Below are positions 62,231 to 64,000 of a stretch of DNA of 64,000 bases, one piece after another. The notes under the pieces were generated by a model. That model saw only the letters and a list, made by a program, of their open reading frames with translations, had not been told where the DNA came from and searched no databases. How positions within the stretch are numbered: position 1 is the first letter of the stretch; every line of letters begins with the position of its first letter. This DNA is from Treponema sp. (GTDB lineage Bacteria; Spirochaetota; Spirochaetia; Treponematales; Treponemataceae): the NCBI GenBank assembly GCA_016297805.1, contig JAEDFX010000001.1, positions 11,851 to 75,850 on the forward strand. Reading direction: 5' to 3'. Made by a program: the position numbers and the translations under genes.

Positions 62231-62824
62231 ATGATCGAATTTTACATTAACGGACAGCAAATTGACGTACAGATTGAAGATGAAGAAACTATAGGTGATG
62301 TTCTCCACTCCTTTGAGTTAACCTGCGAAGAAAATAAAGCTGCAGTAATTGGTATTATTGTTGATGGAAAACAGATTACAGCAGATATTTTTGATGAAGA
62401 ATCTTCAAAACCTCTTGGTAAAAACACAAAATTTGAATTTTCTATTGTTACAGAAGATGATATAAAAGCATCCTTCACAAAACTCTCAGAATTGTTCAAT
62501 GAACTTTCGGCAAAAATGGAACAGGTTCCTGTAGAACTTCAGAATGGAAAAAATCTGGAAGTCAGCGAATCCATAAAAAAACTTGCAGATAGCATTGACC
62601 AGTTCTGTCATATAGCTACATTAGCCACACTTTTCCCAGAAACTTTCACAAATACATCAATAAATGGAATGAATTTTCAGGATTTTTTTGCTGATTTTTC
62701 AACTATTCTTAAAGATTTTGAAGACGCACTACAAAACAACGATACTGTTATGATTGGAGATTTATCTGAGTATGAAATTTGTCCTAGACTCCAATCTATT
62801 TCACAAGCCTTAAAGCAAATTTAA
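62231..62824 (+). CDS. conserved flagellar-locus protein, possible chaperone
   Basis: 197 residues. The ATG at 62231 is chosen because AAGAGG lies 7 bases before it; a TTG six codons earlier has none. The first 75 residues look like a ubiquitin-like beta-grasp (MIEFYINGQQIDVQIEDEETIGDVL), the rest is helical and acidic (SFTKLSELFNELSAKMEQV). It sits directly between fliD and the PilZ gene. Position and helical make-up suggest a FliS/FlgN-type export chaperone or an assembly factor, but I see no family signature for FliS. Confidence 0.72.
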   Translation: MIEFYINGQQIDVQIEDEETIGDVLHSFELTCEENKAAVIGIIVDGKQITADIFDEESSKPLGKNTKFEFSIVTEDDIKASFTKLSELFNELSAKMEQVPVELQNGKNLEVSESIKKLADSIDQFCHIATLATLFPETFTNTSINGMNFQDFFADFSTILKDFEDALQNNDTVMIGDLSEYEICPRLQSISQALKQI

Positions 62825-62840
62825 TTTGCAGGAGGTAATT

Positions 62841-63938
62841 ATGTTATTTTTGTATACAGGTGGATCAGGCTCACCTATTCAGGCAAGACAGACTGCTCCT
62901 ATTTACCTGATTTTTATTATTACTGCAATAATTTTTATATTAATAACTATTATAGGAATAATAATAAAAAAACATTTAGATTATATCAAATCTGATGCAT
63001 ATCGCCAGAAAGAAATTAATCGTCCTACTAAAAAAAGCGATATACACAAAATTGCTGAACTGGCAAATCTGAATAAAGATGACATAAGTATACTGTGGGA
63101 TGTTTGTCAGTTTACCAAATGCAATAATGTTTTTTATCTTTTAACTACAAATGCAGAAGTAAATGAACTTTTTAAGAATGCATATTATGCAATGAAAGAG
63201 CATAAATTCTTTACAGATATAAAAATGAATTTATTTTTTGAATGTTTGTACAAGCTGGAAATGTATGTTGCTCAAACAAAAAAAATATATTCAACAACAA
63301 TGATTCCTGCTCAATCAATAATATTTTATATTTCTGAAGAAGGTGAACAATATCCTTTTACAGTTGTAAAAAATTCCAAGGATTTTTTCATAGCTGAAAT
63401 TCCTGAATTTATGGCTAAATCTGAGCATAAGCCTGAAAAACTTGTACGTAACAGATTCACTTTTAAAACAATAGACGGTCTCTCATATAATCTGGTAACT
63501 AGAATTATCAGATATGAAGATACTCCTGAAAATAAGCATTACATTATACTTGCACATACAGACCAGCTGGAATGTCAGTCTCAGAGACATTTTAAACGAG
63601 ATTTTTTCCAGGAAGACTGTCAGTTTGCAAAAATTCATATTCATCCGGAAGCAGAAGATCCAGCAAAAAGATATTGGATTTCTGAAAGCAAACATGCCGG
63701 TAAGATTACAAATATTTCTGCAGGTGGCTGCTGTATTCAAACTGAATTACCAGTTAAAGAGAATCAATCAATTGTTGTTACATTGCCATCAAAAGGTTTA
63801 ACCGAACAGATGCCCGGAATAATAAGAAGAACCAGAAAATTGCCAAATGGAAAATTTGCATTGCATATTCAGTTCAACAATATTTCTATTCAGACAAAAA
63901 ATAAAATATATGCTCTTGTATATAAATATGAATTTTAA
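62841..63938 (+). CDS. membrane-anchored PilZ (c-di-GMP receptor) protein
   Basis: 365 residues. A membrane helix (about 20-44; IYLIFIITAIIFILITIIG) is followed by a helical region (50-150), a beta domain like the YcgR N-terminal module (about 155-245), and a C-terminal PilZ domain. PilZ motifs are RHFKR (RxxxR near 248-252) and NISAGG (NxSxxG near 290-295), both intact, so it should bind c-di-GMP. AGGAGG lies 6 bases before the ATG. Its place at the end of the flagellin-fliD set suggests c-di-GMP control of flagellar rotation or assembly. Confidence 0.88.
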   Translation: MLFLYTGGSGSPIQARQTAPIYLIFIITAIIFILITIIGIIIKKHLDYIKSDAYRQKEINRPTKKSDIHKIAELANLNKDDISILWDVCQFTKCNNVFYLLTTNAEVNELFKNAYYAMKEHKFFTDIKMNLFFECLYKLEMYVAQTKKIYSTTMIPAQSIIFYISEEGEQYPFTVVKNSKDFFIAEIPEFMAKSEHKPEKLVRNRFTFKTIDGLSYNLVTRIIRYEDTPENKHYIILAHTDQLECQSQRHFKRDFFQEDCQFAKIHIHPEAEDPAKRYWISESKHAGKITNISAGGCCIQTELPVKENQSIVVTLPSKGLTEQMPGIIRRTRKLPNGKFALHIQFNNISIQTKNKIYALVYKYEF

Positions 63939-63967
63939 GTGTAAAAATATTACAAAATGTTTAAATC

Positions 63968-63996
63968 TTGCTAAAGACACATATTTAGGTTAAAAT
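63968..63996 (+). promoter_or_regulatory. possible promoter of a gene starting at the window edge
   Basis: TTGCTA (63968-63973), 17-base spacer, TAAAAT (63991-63996), with an ATG at 63995. The overlap of -10 box and ATG makes this particular ATG an unlikely start; the true start probably lies beyond the window. Confidence 0.3.
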
Positions 63997-64000
63997 GGAA

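Overview
The window reads as chromosomal DNA of a low-GC Treponema-type spirochete. The signs are a two-flagellin locus (flaB, flaB, flaG, fliD) with a sigma-28 promoter, many short secreted proteins and lipoproteins with loose spirochete-style signal peptides, a DUF2225 protein inside a cdaA-cdaR-acpS operon, and an anaerobic lifestyle (class III ribonucleotide reductase, no aerobic reductase seen). Genes are tightly packed, and many convergent pairs sit 0-7 bp apart. I found no insertion sequence, prophage, CRISPR array or rRNA.

Layout. 1-5500: a partial gene start (possibly ileS), a secreted helical-repeat protein, and a translationally coupled GT8-PlsC-PlsC-GT8 cluster that probably builds a glycolipid or surface glycan. 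5600-9530: thiI, family-4 uracil-DNA glycosylase, priA. 9530-17530, all on the minus strand: rpoZ-miaA, a 29-residue basic ribosomal-type protein with its own promoter and terminator, then dxs-folP-cdaA-cdaR-acpS-DUF2225-truA. 17600-23800: a serine hydrolase, a receptor-type diguanylate cyclase, and an FGGY sugar kinase with araD, followed by five tandem hairpin repeats. 23800-29100: recO, pyrimidine nucleoside phosphorylase, recJ, an M23 peptidase. 29100-34220, minus: an unknown protein with a possible GHKL-like C-terminus, a lipoprotein, trmB, ligA, a small membrane protein. 34300-46740: a membrane protein and a 1,922-residue reading frame joining complete DNA polymerase IV to a giant secreted beta-rich protein, facing galactokinase-like, surE, TPR and NHL/VWA genes. 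46800-52670: lnt, then nrdR-nrdD-(glycyl radical/redoxin protein)-nrdG. 52680-56600: NrnA-type phosphoesterase, small secreted proteins, tRNA-Met, a sigma-like protein. 56600-64000: rdgB and the flagellar filament locus ending with a PilZ protein.

Most unusual points. (1) The class III reductase is split: the catalytic chain stops after its zinc motif, and the glycyl radical segment lies on a separate 179-residue protein fused to a thioredoxin-like CPNC domain, with its own strong ribosome-binding site. (2) dinB runs in frame into a signal-peptide-like segment and about 1,510 residues of surface-type protein, with no usable start codon in between. (3) The first flagellin has a leader hairpin presenting GGA in a four-base loop just upstream of its ribosome-binding site, the shape expected of a CsrA site. 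(4) The second flagellin has a leader that folds on paper into a three-way junction. (5) dxs homology extends upstream of its first ATG, to an AUU codon with a well-placed Shine-Dalgarno. (6) Several genes start 7-10 bases after a -10 box without a Shine-Dalgarno and look leaderless.

All calls rest on reading motifs, lengths and context by eye; no database search or folding program was run.
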